DNA from: UBA4416 sp044238845
Lineage (GTDB): Bacteria; Bacteroidota; Bacteroidia; B-17B0; Aurantibacillaceae
Direction of reading: 5' to 3'
Assembly (NCBI GenBank): GCA_044238845.1
Contig: JBIICN010000019.1
Location: forward strand, 3,605 to 67,604
DNA: 64,000 nucleotides
Under the pieces are notes generated by a model. That model was not told the DNA's origin, did no database searches, and worked only from the letters and a program-made list of their open reading frames with translations. The position numbers and the translations under genes are program-made. This document shows, in pieces, positions 35,147-44,205 of the stretch; the first letter of the stretch is position 1; every line of letters starts with the position of its first letter.

Positions 35147-36307
35147 ATGATTGTTCGTTATAGTCAAAATATTAAATTTCTTATCTATTTAATATTTGTA
35201 ATTAATACTGCTTCAGCATCATACGCAAGCAATATCGATTCTTTAAAAAAATCAAGCTCTTGTAAAGAATTGGCTATAAAAAGTGCTCAAATGGCCAATC
35301 AATCTTTCGAATTTGCCCAAAACTGTTATTTTTATCCCAAAAAAAGTAATATTTCACAAACTATTGACTCTGCAATCTATTTTATTCAACTATCAATTTC
35401 TCTTTTGGATTCAACTCTCTTACAAGCAAATGATTCGAATACCGCAGGTATAAAATTAGCCGAAAATGCCAGGCATTTCTCAATTGATGCTTATCGATGC
35501 TTAAAATCAATAAGCTCAGAAAACACATTAAATACAAAAACTTTATTAAAAAAAGCTATGTATTTTTCTGAAAATGCCACTATAGATTCCTATCATGCCT
35601 CTTTATACTTATTTGATCAACTTAAAAAAGTTACAGAAACCAAAAAAAAATCCGAAATAAAAAATAGTAATTCTTCAGAAAAAGTAATTACAAAATTAGA
35701 CATTGATCAATCTCTTTTTACAATTTTAAAAGAAGATTTGATAGAAAAAAAAGAAACTAATGCTAAAGAAATAATAAATCTTACTGAAAATCTATTTAAT
35801 ATATCCGATCAAAACAAACAAGAAAAAATTAAATTGCGTTTAAAGGAACTAGAAACTCAAAAAATAACGCTTGAACAAAAGCAAAATAACGCGCAGCAAA
35901 AACTTACAACGATTAATCGCCTAATTGAAGAACGAGAAAACACTCCATCCACTTATAAGCAAAAAACGGATACCTCAATAACAAAAAACAAAGCTTTTAT
36001 TACGGATGAATGGGGTCAACGACTCAAATCAAACTCAGAAATGCCTGAATTCTTAATCTATCAAATACAATTAGGTGTATTTAAATCAAATGTTTTAGAA
36101 GAAACATTTAAAGGACTAACCCCTATTTTTACTACAATTTCAGATAAGGGAGTGATTTATTCTATTGGAGTATTTGAAAAACTATCGGATGCTCAAGAGG
36201 CAAAAAATAATATAAAAAATATGGGTTTAACCGACGCGTTTATTGTTGCGTATTATAAGAAGAAAAAAATATCATTGACCGAAGCTTCTAAACTTGAAAA
36301 AAAATAA
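35147..36307 (+). CDS. Secreted coiled-coil protein with SPOR-like C-terminal domain
   Basis: The 386-residue protein has a signal peptide (about 1-27, IKFLIYLIFVINTASASYAS), a helical region, and a strongly charged coiled coil around 220-265 (KLRLKELETQKITLEQKQ). A C-terminal domain EFLIYQIQLGVFKSNVLEETF to LTDAFIVAYYKKKKI has the beta-alpha pattern of SPOR domains, which bind denuded glycan strands of peptidoglycan. It probably acts in the periplasm near the wall. It is convergent with an OmpA-family gene 24 bases away and divergent from a barrel gene. Confidence 0.7.
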   Translation: MIVRYSQNIKFLIYLIFVINTASASYASNIDSLKKSSSCKELAIKSAQMANQSFEFAQNCYFYPKKSNISQTIDSAIYFIQLSISLLDSTLLQANDSNTAGIKLAENARHFSIDAYRCLKSISSENTLNTKTLLKKAMYFSENATIDSYHASLYLFDQLKKVTETKKKSEIKNSNSSEKVITKLDIDQSLFTILKEDLIEKKETNAKEIINLTENLFNISDQNKQEKIKLRLKELETQKITLEQKQNNAQQKLTTINRLIEERENTPSTYKQKTDTSITKNKAFITDEWGQRLKSNSEMPEFLIYQIQLGVFKSNVLEETFKGLTPIFTTISDKGVIYSIGVFEKLSDAQEAKNNIKNMGLTDAFIVAYYKKKKISLTEASKLEKK

Positions 36308-36331
36308 CCTGTTGTTTTTTTAATGAGTCGC

Positions 36332-37756
36332 TTAATTTTTTAAAATTATAACTTCTACTCTTATATTTCTTTGACCATCCTCCATCGTTTCAGGATTCTC
36401 AATAATTGGTTTTTCTCCTCCTTTTCCAACAGCAACTAATCTATCTTCACTAATTCCATTATTAACTAAGTATTTTTTTATAGCCTCAGAACGATGCATT
36501 GATAACTTTTTTGAGCTACCCTGGAAATTCCACTCATCTCCTAATTGCTCGTAAGCCTTATTTTTGAATATTTTATTATCTCCGTTCGTATGTCCTTGAA
36601 TTTCAATAACTATCAATGGATTGTCTAGCATGAAATTCAGGAGTTTTTGTAAATCGCCCGCCGACTCCTTCCTGAGAGCGAAGGTGTTGGGATGAAAATA
36701 AATACTTTTCATTACAAAATTATCTCCAACATTTAATGGTTCTAATAATAATTCTAATTCATTTTCATCTTTATTTGTAATTTTTAATTCCAACTCTTTA
36801 TACCCTAATGCAACACTCTTAATTTTATACTCTATACCTTTTTCTAAAACCAGTTCACATTTCCCAACACTTACATTAGTAAATGATATATATTCTTTAG
36901 TTTCCATATTTAGAAGAGATAATTGCGATTTCACTAAACTTAATTTCTTTTTATCTTTTGTATAACAAACAATTTTAGAATAAGATAAATCCTGAATTTT
37001 ATCATCAGAATTTCTAATGACAGCAACTGAATCTTTTAGCAGAGGTTTTATTTCAGTGTTTTTAATTTCTAACGGAGTTATAGTTGTACTACTAGCCGTT
37101 TTTTTTATTTCTGTGACAGAATCTTTGGACACTTTAGTGATTTCGTTTTTGTTATCAGGTGTAACTTCAATGTTTTTTAAACCTAAATCTTTAGTAACAG
37201 GCAATACAGATATATCTTTTTTACACGGAGAATGATATGCCTTAACCTTTAAACTATCCGCTTTATGATTTAAAATAAAATTATGTCCACAATTATTCAA
37301 TGAGGTATTAACTACAGATATATAATAAATGTTATCCTTTTTTACCGATAATGTTTTAAAATTTAAGTCAGATAGTTCACTTCCTTTTCCAACATAATAA
37401 GAACTTGATATTGGTTTTATTTTTTGCGTGTATAATTGACTGCAAAAATCAACGCTATTGTATTGATAAACAAAAATCACATAAGAGTCGCTATCGTTAA
37501 TTGCTGATACTTTAAAATTAACTTTATCATCTATTTTACTCGTAATTTTATACCAATAGGTAAATTGATCTCGATATGAATAAAATACAACCTGATTGAG
37601 TTGAGGTTTAACAATAGATTTAGTTTCTGAATAATTAAATGGCAACGTTATTTCTTTTGAATACGTACAATCAAAACGTTCAAGTTCACCTAATTGTCCG
37701 AAAAGATCTGAAGTGAATAATAAACAAAAAGCAATAAATATTTTTTTTAAAGCCAT
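36332..37756 (-). CDS. OmpA-family outer-membrane/peptidoglycan-binding protein
   Basis: The 474-residue protein has a signal peptide (MALKKIFIAFCLLFTSDLFGQ). Its N-terminal beta-rich domain of about 165 residues contains several cysteines and NHADSLK-type wording near its end. A Ser/Thr/Lys linker (about 190-260) and a carboxypeptidase-regulatory-like beta domain (about 263-340) follow. The C-terminal OmpA domain has NFVMKSIYFHPNTFALRKES, EIQGHTNGDN, LSMHRSEAIKKYLVNNGI and GQRNIRVEV. The OmpA domain anchors the protein to peptidoglycan. Similar OmpA proteins with a linker occur in gliding and type IX secretion gene sets, but no such genes are seen here. Confidence 0.85.
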   Translation of the reverse strand: MALKKIFIAFCLLFTSDLFGQLGELERFDCTYSKEITLPFNYSETKSIVKPQLNQVVFYSYRDQFTYWYKITSKIDDKVNFKVSAINDSDSYVIFVYQYNSVDFCSQLYTQKIKPISSSYYVGKGSELSDLNFKTLSVKKDNIYYISVVNTSLNNCGHNFILNHKADSLKVKAYHSPCKKDISVLPVTKDLGLKNIEVTPDNKNEITKVSKDSVTEIKKTASSTTITPLEIKNTEIKPLLKDSVAVIRNSDDKIQDLSYSKIVCYTKDKKKLSLVKSQLSLLNMETKEYISFTNVSVGKCELVLEKGIEYKIKSVALGYKELELKITNKDENELELLLEPLNVGDNFVMKSIYFHPNTFALRKESAGDLQKLLNFMLDNPLIVIEIQGHTNGDNKIFKNKAYEQLGDEWNFQGSSKKLSMHRSEAIKKYLVNNGISEDRLVAVGKGGEKPIIENPETMEDGQRNIRVEVIILKN

Positions 37757-37922
37757 AATAACAAATAAAAATACGACTATTTAGATTACGAAATAATATA
37801 TAAAATAAACTTGTGATTGTTTATATGTTATTTGTCATACATCCAAAATAAATCATTTTTTTTAAAATATATATTTTACGAAAACTGAAAATTTCAATTA
37901 TTGACTTAAAATTAATAAGACA

Positions 37923-37952
37923 TTGTAAATACAGACATTTATTGTATTTTTA
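37923..37952 (+). promoter_or_regulatory. Probable promoter of the polysaccharide operon
   Basis: TTG at 37923-37925, a 19-base spacer and TATTTTTA at 37945-37952 (one mismatch to TAnnTTTG) lie 67 bases upstream of the wzc-like ATG. The remaining upstream region (37757-37922) is AT-rich with no other clear signal. Confidence 0.45.
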
Positions 37953-38019
37953 CGCTTAAAACCACAATAGAATTTATACTTGTTCGGAATATTTTTTTCA
38001 GGTATAATCTAGTTATAGC

Positions 38020-40431
38020 ATGAGCGATACTACAAAAAAAATAGGTAATGAAGTTGAAGAGAGAAATTTTGATTTCAAGAGATTTTTTATCAGATATGCT
38101 AAATATTGGTACGTATTTGTTATCTCCGTTTTATTAGGTTTTTTCATAGCAAAGTATTACAATTGGTACACTTCACCAATATACAAATCTTCTTGTCGTT
38201 TAATTGTTAAAGATGAAAACTCTAATAATTCTCCTGAAAATATTTTAAAGGATTTAAATAACATGAAACGAGATGTTAATCTTGAAAATGAAATTCAAAT
38301 TTTAAAATCTAAGACATTAATATCAAAGGCCATAAAAGAATTGGAGTTTCAAATTTCTTATTTACTCCAAGGAAACATCAAATCAACCGAGTTATATAAT
38401 AAATCTCCTTTTATTATTCAGCCAGATACCTTATACGAATTTGCCTATTTTGTTGATTTAGAAGTTGATTTCATAAATGACAATTCTTTTCAATTATCAT
38501 ATCTGCCTATAGGAAGTAAAACAAAAAAAACAGGCACCTATCGTTTTAATGAGAAAATAGTAAATGATATAGGTGAATTTAAAATTATTAAGCGCAGTAA
38601 TTTTGACAACACTCTATTTAACGATTCAGAATACAATAAAAAGAATTTCAAAGTTCATTTTAATTCTATTGAAAATCAAGCTAATTATTATTCATCAGCA
38701 CTAGGAATTGATTTAGTTGCCTCTGGCTCATCTATCTTAGAACTTAGTATTGTTGATGCTGTGCCTGAAGCTTGCTCCGATTTTTTAAATAAATTAACAG
38801 AAGTATATATTGCTAATAGTTCCGAACAAAAAAACTTATTGGCTAGCAATTCTATTAAATTTATAGATTCCCAAATTCAACAAATTTCTAACGAATTAAA
38901 AGAAATCGAAAAAACATTACTCGACTTTCAAACTTCAAAAGGAGTAATAAATATTGACGATGAATCAAAAATGTTTTTAGAAAAAGTAAAAGACTTTGAT
39001 GAGAAAATATCGGAAAATAAAATACAAATAAGCTTTATTGATTATCTTGAAAAATACATTATAGAAAATAAAAAAATTAATGACATATCGCCCACAAGTT
39101 TAGGCATAGAAGATCCTCAATTAATAAAACAGATTTCAAACTTAAGCGAGCTTGAAAACGAGTATAATCTTCGTCAAATAGATTCTAAAACCAATAGTCC
39201 TGTTTTTGAGAACATGGACAAGCAAATAAAATTCATCAAACAATCCATACTTGAAAATTTAAAAGGGATCAAACAGAAATATTTACTATCTCAAAAAGAA
39301 ATCTCTTCAAATCTCACAAAAGTAGAAGGTAAATTAGGCACAATGCCAAAAACAGAAATAGAATTTATTGCCATTAAACGCCAATTTTCGATAAAGGAGG
39401 GATTATACCTTTATTTATTGCAAAAGAGGTCTGAAACCGCTATTGTATTAGCTTCATCGGCGTCTAGTAACTGGGTAATTGATAAGGCTGTTCCTAATTA
39501 TAGCCCTATTAAACCAGTTAAAAGTAAATCGTATGCCATCGCTTTTGTTATGTCTTTATTGATTCCTATTTTAATTATATCCATTATTGAACTTCTTAAT
39601 GATAAAATTATTGATAAAGAAACACTTGAATCATATACTAAAATACCCTTACTGGGCATTATTGGAAAAAACATAGATAACTCTAATTTATTTACCGAAA
39701 TCAAGCCGAAACCAATTATTTTGGAGGCGCTCCGATCCATCCGAACTAACATTAACTATTTTTTAAATGGTAACAATGAACATAAAAAACAAAATGTGAT
39801 ATTAATTACTTCATCAATAAGTGGTGAAGGAAAAACATTCATATCCTACAATTTGGCTGGCATTTTAGCCTTATCAGAGAAAAAAACTGTTTTGGTTTGC
39901 TTAGATTTACGAAAGCCAAAAATAGTTACAGGCATTAATTTAAAGTCAGACAATGGAGTTTCCAACTATTTAGTGGGTAATGCTCAAATAAATGAAATAA
40001 TTCAAACATCTAAAGAAATACCACATTTGGATGTTATTTTATCAGGTCCAATTCCTCCTAATCCTTCCGAATTACTATTGAAAGATAAAATCAATACATT
40101 ATTTGAATATTTAAAAGAACATTATGATTATGTAATTGTAGATACTCCGCCGATTGGATTGGTTCCAGATGGATTAGAGTTAACTAAATTTTCTGATGTT
40201 AATATTTATGTTGTTCGACAAAACATTACAAGAAAACAACATTTAAAATTTATTAATAAACTCTATCAAGAGAAAAAAATAAATAATGTAGGTATTATTT
40301 TTAATTCAGTAAAAATTTCAAATTCAACATACGGTTATGGTTATGGCTACGGTTATGGCTACGGTTATGGCGAAGAATCTGAAAGCAATTCAGAAAATAA
40401 GTTGAAAAATTTATTTAGAAAAAAATCCTAA
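38020..40431 (+). CDS. Wzc-like polysaccharide co-polymerase with tyrosine-kinase domain
   Basis: The 803-residue protein has a first transmembrane helix near 30-47, a Wzz domain (YKSSCRLIVKDENS onwards), a long periplasmic coiled coil (about 260-470), a second helix near 503-525, and a cytoplasmic BY-kinase domain. The kinase has Walker A SSISGEGKTF (about 598-607), Walker A' VLVCLDLRKPK and Walker B VIVDTPPIGLVPDG. The tail has seven Tyr-Gly repeats (771-784), likely the autophosphorylation cluster. It sets chain length and couples polymerisation to export. It is the first gene of the locus. No Wza-like export protein precedes it. Confidence 0.92.
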   Translation: MSDTTKKIGNEVEERNFDFKRFFIRYAKYWYVFVISVLLGFFIAKYYNWYTSPIYKSSCRLIVKDENSNNSPENILKDLNNMKRDVNLENEIQILKSKTLISKAIKELEFQISYLLQGNIKSTELYNKSPFIIQPDTLYEFAYFVDLEVDFINDNSFQLSYLPIGSKTKKTGTYRFNEKIVNDIGEFKIIKRSNFDNTLFNDSEYNKKNFKVHFNSIENQANYYSSALGIDLVASGSSILELSIVDAVPEACSDFLNKLTEVYIANSSEQKNLLASNSIKFIDSQIQQISNELKEIEKTLLDFQTSKGVINIDDESKMFLEKVKDFDEKISENKIQISFIDYLEKYIIENKKINDISPTSLGIEDPQLIKQISNLSELENEYNLRQIDSKTNSPVFENMDKQIKFIKQSILENLKGIKQKYLLSQKEISSNLTKVEGKLGTMPKTEIEFIAIKRQFSIKEGLYLYLLQKRSETAIVLASSASSNWVIDKAVPNYSPIKPVKSKSYAIAFVMSLLIPILIISIIELLNDKIIDKETLESYTKIPLLGIIGKNIDNSNLFTEIKPKPIILEALRSIRTNINYFLNGNNEHKKQNVILITSSISGEGKTFISYNLAGILALSEKKTVLVCLDLRKPKIVTGINLKSDNGVSNYLVGNAQINEIIQTSKEIPHLDVILSGPIPPNPSELLLKDKINTLFEYLKEHYDYVIVDTPPIGLVPDGLELTKFSDVNIYVVRQNITRKQHLKFINKLYQEKKINNVGIIFNSVKISNSTYGYGYGYGYGYGYGEESESNSENKLKNLFRKKS
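40330..40371 (+). repeat. Tandem repeat encoding the Tyr-Gly tail of the Wzc-like kinase
   Basis: GGTTATGGCTAC-type 12-base units are repeated with small variations and encode seven consecutive Tyr-Gly pairs. The nearly exact DNA repetition makes copy-number change by slippage possible, which would alter the number of phosphorylatable tyrosines without changing frame in steps of six bases. Confidence 0.75.
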
Positions 40432-40445
40432 TTACTTGCCGTCCA

Positions 40446-41837
40446 ATGGGTGCTCTTTCTAAAATAAATACATCAAAACTATACATTGGATTAAGTTCCT
40501 TAGTAAATAAAGGACATTCGAGAAGTGTAAAAGCAAAGAAAAACATAGTAGCATCTGTATTAGTAAAAGGTATTAGTGTTATAACAAGCTTTGTTTTAGT
40601 GCCTTTAACTATTCATTATTTAAACCCAATAAATTATGGAATTTGGCTAACACTATATAGTGTTATAAGCTGGTTTGGCCTATTAGATATTGGCCTTGGT
40701 AATGGGCTTAGAAATAAATTTGCTGAGGCAATTGCCAACAACGATAAACATAGCGCAAAAATTTATGTAAGCACAGCCTACGCCATGCTATCAATTATTA
40801 TGGGAGCCGCATGTGTACTATTTTTACTAATTAATCAGTATTTAGATTGGCCACATATTTTAAATGTAGATTCAAGTAAAATTTTTGAATTACGAAAAGT
40901 AATGGCCGTTTTATTCGGGTTCTTTTGTATGCAATTAGTTATAAAATTAATTTCCTCAATACTACTTGCTGATCAACGCACAGCCCTTGCGGGAGCTATA
41001 AATACAATCGCAAGTGTTATTTCACTTGTGGTAGTTTATATCCTCACTAAAACTACAACCGAATCACTACTATATTTAGCGATATCAATTGGACTAATTA
41101 ATGTTTTGGTTCCTATTATTGTGAGTTTATGGTTCTTTAAAACACATTATAAAGATTATGTACCGTCTATAAAACATGTTGATTTTAAATATGCCAAAAA
41201 TTTAATGAGCGTAGGTATAATGTTTTTTTTATTTCAATCCACCGCTCTAATTGTAGTTGCTACCGACAATATTATCATTTCTAGATTAATGGGGGCAGAA
41301 TCTGTTACACCATATAATATTGCCTTAAAATACTTATCGCCAATTACCGTTGGTTTTAGCTTGATTTCAGCTCCACTATGGAGTGCATATACAGAAGCCC
41401 ATGCTTTAAATGATATAGAATGGATTAAGCGAATAACAAAAAAAATGATTAAAATTTGGGGCATCGTGTTTTTGGGAACTATTCCTTTTGTTGCCATATC
41501 GAGCTACGCTTACAACTTATGGGTTGGCAGAGAAGTTGTTACTCCCTCTTTACAATTAACTATTTGTGCAGCAATTTATGTTTTAGTGTCGTCATGGAAC
41601 CAAATATTTGGTAATTTCATAAACGGTGTAGGCAAAATGAGAATTGGATTTTATTTAGCTATTATCACGGCTATTATTAATATACCTCTTTGTGTCTTTT
41701 TCGCTAAATATTTAAATTGGGGATTATCAGGAATTATTGTCGCATCCAGTGTATCATTAATTCCGGATTTAATATTTTTACCAATACAATATTATAAAAT
41801 CGTAAACAATAAAGCCAAAGGAATTTGGAACAAATAA
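40446..41837 (+). CDS. Polysaccharide flippase (Wzx, MOP superfamily)
   Basis: The 463-residue protein has a hydrophilic leader of about 35 residues (MGALSKINTSKLYIGLSS...), then about twelve to fourteen hydrophobic helices. It starts with KGISVITSFVLVPLTIHYLNP and contains YGIWLTLYSVISWFGLLDIGLGNGLRNK. This is the Wzx oligosaccharide flippase type (MATE-like), which moves lipid-linked repeat units to the periplasm. It is clearly paralogous to the C-terminal half of the fused protein at 47342-49792. It begins 14 bases after the Wzc-like gene. Confidence 0.88.
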   Translation: MGALSKINTSKLYIGLSSLVNKGHSRSVKAKKNIVASVLVKGISVITSFVLVPLTIHYLNPINYGIWLTLYSVISWFGLLDIGLGNGLRNKFAEAIANNDKHSAKIYVSTAYAMLSIIMGAACVLFLLINQYLDWPHILNVDSSKIFELRKVMAVLFGFFCMQLVIKLISSILLADQRTALAGAINTIASVISLVVVYILTKTTTESLLYLAISIGLINVLVPIIVSLWFFKTHYKDYVPSIKHVDFKYAKNLMSVGIMFFLFQSTALIVVATDNIIISRLMGAESVTPYNIALKYLSPITVGFSLISAPLWSAYTEAHALNDIEWIKRITKKMIKIWGIVFLGTIPFVAISSYAYNLWVGREVVTPSLQLTICAAIYVLVSSWNQIFGNFINGVGKMRIGFYLAIITAIINIPLCVFFAKYLNWGLSGIIVASSVSLIPDLIFLPIQYYKIVNNKAKGIWNK

Positions 41838-41840
41838 TCT

Positions 41841-42257
41841 ATGCAACTCGTTGAACAAATAAAAAACTCAAATGGACAAATCATGGCCATCATCATTAGT
41901 CATCGTTTTAATGAAAAGGGAATTCATTTCTTTACACCTGATGAGTTTTCTCAACAGTTGGCATACATGAATCATCCGAAAGGTAAAATCATTGACCCTC
42001 ATTATCACAATGCAGTTCAACGCAATGTTGTTTTTACTCAAGAAGTATTAATTATTAAAAAGGGGAAATTAAAAGTTGATTTTTTTGACGATGCTCTAAA
42101 TTATACTGAAAGTAGAATATTAGAAGGTGGCGATACTATTCTATTGTCAGCTGGTGGTCATGGATTTGAGGTCATAGAGGATGTAGAAATGATTGAAGTA
42201 AAACAAGGTCCATATCAAGGAGAAGCTGATAAAACAAGATTTATAAAAAAAGCTTAG
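41841..42257 (+). CDS. Cupin-like protein of the polysaccharide locus
   Basis: The 138-residue protein has a single cupin-type beta barrel: IDPHYHNAVQRNVVFTQEVLIIKKGKLKVDFFDD (metal-type His pair, then Glu) and LEGGDTILLSAGGHGFEV with the second His. Metal binding is plausible because the HxH and later GH motifs are present. Similar short cupins occur in Bacteroidota surface-polysaccharide loci. The reaction is unknown; a sugar isomerase or regulatory role is possible but not shown. It lies three bases after the flippase gene and five before a methyltransferase gene. Confidence 0.65.
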   Translation: MQLVEQIKNSNGQIMAIIISHRFNEKGIHFFTPDEFSQQLAYMNHPKGKIIDPHYHNAVQRNVVFTQEVLIIKKGKLKVDFFDDALNYTESRILEGGDTILLSAGGHGFEVIEDVEMIEVKQGPYQGEADKTRFIKKA

Positions 42258-42262
42258 TATAA

Positions 42263-43096
42263 ATGAAAATACTTAAGTTGATAGCAAAAAAAGTTACTCC
42301 TCCTATAATTTTGGATATAGTGATGAGAATATTTTTTAATAAAAAAACAAAATATGGGTTTCTGGGAAACTATACAAACTGGGAGGAAGCTTCAAAACAA
42401 ACAACTGGTTGGGAAACGGACATTATTCTTGATAAAATAAATCAATCCACTAATCAACTTGAAAAACAGAATGGTTCTTTTGAAAGGGATGGGGAAATTA
42501 TTTCATCAACAAACCAAAATTTCCCATTAATGTATAGCTTAATTGATTCTATAAATATTGAAAAAAAAGAACTAAGTATAATAGACTTTGGAGGTTCGCT
42601 TGGGGCACACTATAATAGATATAGACAATTTATAAATAATGGGATAAAAATTTCATGGGCTATTGTTGAACAAAAAAAATATGTGGACTATGCAAAAAAA
42701 ATAAATAAAAATCTTGAATTGAATTTCCACTATTCAATATCAGAAGCATTAAAAACAAACAATTACACCACTTTCCTATCTTCAGGAACGATACAATACA
42801 TCGAAAAACCTTATAAGTTAATGGATGAAATTATGGAGTCTAATTTCTCAACTATTGTATTTGATAGAATATTTTTTTTAAATGATGTCAATGATCGAAT
42901 TTGTATTCAAAAGGTAAATCCAGAATTATTTTATGACGCTAGTTTTCCCGTTTGGCTTTTTAATGAAGATAAATTCAAAAAACATATGTCAAAAAAATAC
43001 ACCTTAATATCAGAATTCATGAGTGAAGATGGGGATAATCAGATTGAAGGGATAAGAATTTATCACAAAGGATTTTATTATAAATTAAAAAATTAA
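42263..43096 (+). CDS. SAM-dependent methyltransferase, TIGR04325-like
   Basis: The 277-residue protein has the SAM motif I region SIIDFGGSLGAHYNRYRQF and continues with ISWAIVEQKKYVDYAKK (acidic end of beta-2). The opening WEEASKQTTGW and the wording DFGGSLG are typical of the TIGR04325 family of polysaccharide-locus methyltransferases. There is no signal peptide. It probably methylates a sugar or an intermediate. Two bases precede the aminotransferase gene. Confidence 0.78.
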   Translation: MKILKLIAKKVTPPIILDIVMRIFFNKKTKYGFLGNYTNWEEASKQTTGWETDIILDKINQSTNQLEKQNGSFERDGEIISSTNQNFPLMYSLIDSINIEKKELSIIDFGGSLGAHYNRYRQFINNGIKISWAIVEQKKYVDYAKKINKNLELNFHYSISEALKTNNYTTFLSSGTIQYIEKPYKLMDEIMESNFSTIVFDRIFFLNDVNDRICIQKVNPELFYDASFPVWLFNEDKFKKHMSKKYTLISEFMSEDGDNQIEGIRIYHKGFYYKLKN

Positions 43097-43098
43097 AC

Positions 43099-44205
43099 AT
43101 GATTCCTGTTAACGAGCCATTATTAAATGGCAATGAAAAAAAATATTTAATTGAATGTATCGAAACGGGCTGGATCAGTTCGGAGGGTCCTTTTATCAAA
43201 AAATTTGAAGAGCAATTTGCTGCGAAAAATAATAAAAAACATGGCATAGCTGTTTGCAACGGAACTGCTGCACTTGAAATAGCGGTAGAGTCTCTTGGAG
43301 TTACAAAAGGAGATGAAGTAATTATGCCTTCTTTTACCATTATATCATGTGCATCATCAATTATTAAATCCGGCGCCATACCTGTATTGGTCGATTCGGA
43401 TTTGGGTACCTGGAACATGAATGTAAGTGAAATAGAATCCAAAATCACTAATAAAACAAAAGCTATTATGGTAGTGCATATCTATGGCTTAACTGTAGAT
43501 ATGGATCCAATAATGGAATTAGCAAAAAAACACAATTTAAAAATTATTGAAGATTCTGCTGAAGCTCATGGTCAAACATACAAAGGAAAACCTTGTGGAA
43601 GTTTTGGAGATGTGAGTGTATTTAGTTTTTATCCAAATAAACTCATTACTACTGGCGAAGGTGGAATGATTTTAACCGATGATGATTCAATTGCAGAAAA
43701 ACTTCGTTCATTAAGAAATCTATGTTTTACAGCTCATAAACGTTTTGTACACGAGGAATTAGGTTGGAATATGAGGATGACAAATGTACAGGCTGCAATA
43801 GGAGTTGCGCAATTAGAAAGATGGGACGAAAGCATTGCACGAAAAAGAGAAATTGGAAAATTATATACTGAACTCCTAAAGGATGTAAAAGGGATACAAT
43901 TACCAATTGAAAAAACTGACTATTGTGATAATATCTATTGGGTATATGGGGTTTTACTAACAGATAAATCAAAAACGGCTGAACAAGTGATGAAGCAATT
44001 GGCAGATAAGGGAATTGGAACTCGTCCATTTTTTTACCCCATGCACCAGCAACCAGTATTGAATAAAATGGGTTTATATAAGAAAGAAACTTATCCTAAT
44101 GCAGAAACCATGTACAATTATGGTTTTTATTTGCCAAGTGGATTAGCGCTAACAAATGAACAGATAGTTGCAGTTTCAACAACATTAAAAGAAATCTTAA
44201 ATTAA
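43099..44205 (+). CDS. DegT/DnrJ/EryC1/StrS-type sugar aminotransferase
   Basis: The 368-residue PLP enzyme begins MIPVNEPLLNGNEKKYLIEC and has CNGTAALEIAV, EDSAEAHGQTYKGKPCGSFGD and the PLP lysine Lys181 in SFYPNKLITTGEGG. The N-terminus and the AEAHG wording are like GDP-perosamine synthases (RfbE/Per), but substrate cannot be decided from this. It makes an amino-deoxy sugar nucleotide for the repeat unit. The stop overlaps the next ATG by one base. Confidence 0.85.
   Translation: MIPVNEPLLNGNEKKYLIECIETGWISSEGPFIKKFEEQFAAKNNKKHGIAVCNGTAALEIAVESLGVTKGDEVIMPSFTIISCASSIIKSGAIPVLVDSDLGTWNMNVSEIESKITNKTKAIMVVHIYGLTVDMDPIMELAKKHNLKIIEDSAEAHGQTYKGKPCGSFGDVSVFSFYPNKLITTGEGGMILTDDDSIAEKLRSLRNLCFTAHKRFVHEELGWNMRMTNVQAAIGVAQLERWDESIARKREIGKLYTELLKDVKGIQLPIEKTDYCDNIYWVYGVLLTDKSKTAEQVMKQLADKGIGTRPFFYPMHQQPVLNKMGLYKKETYPNAETMYNYGFYLPSGLALTNEQIVAVSTTLKEILN

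Noticed and set aside
40330..40371. CRISPR-like or satellite repeat
   Set aside because: The units are in frame, without spacers, and encode the Tyr-Gly tail usual in Wzc-like kinases.
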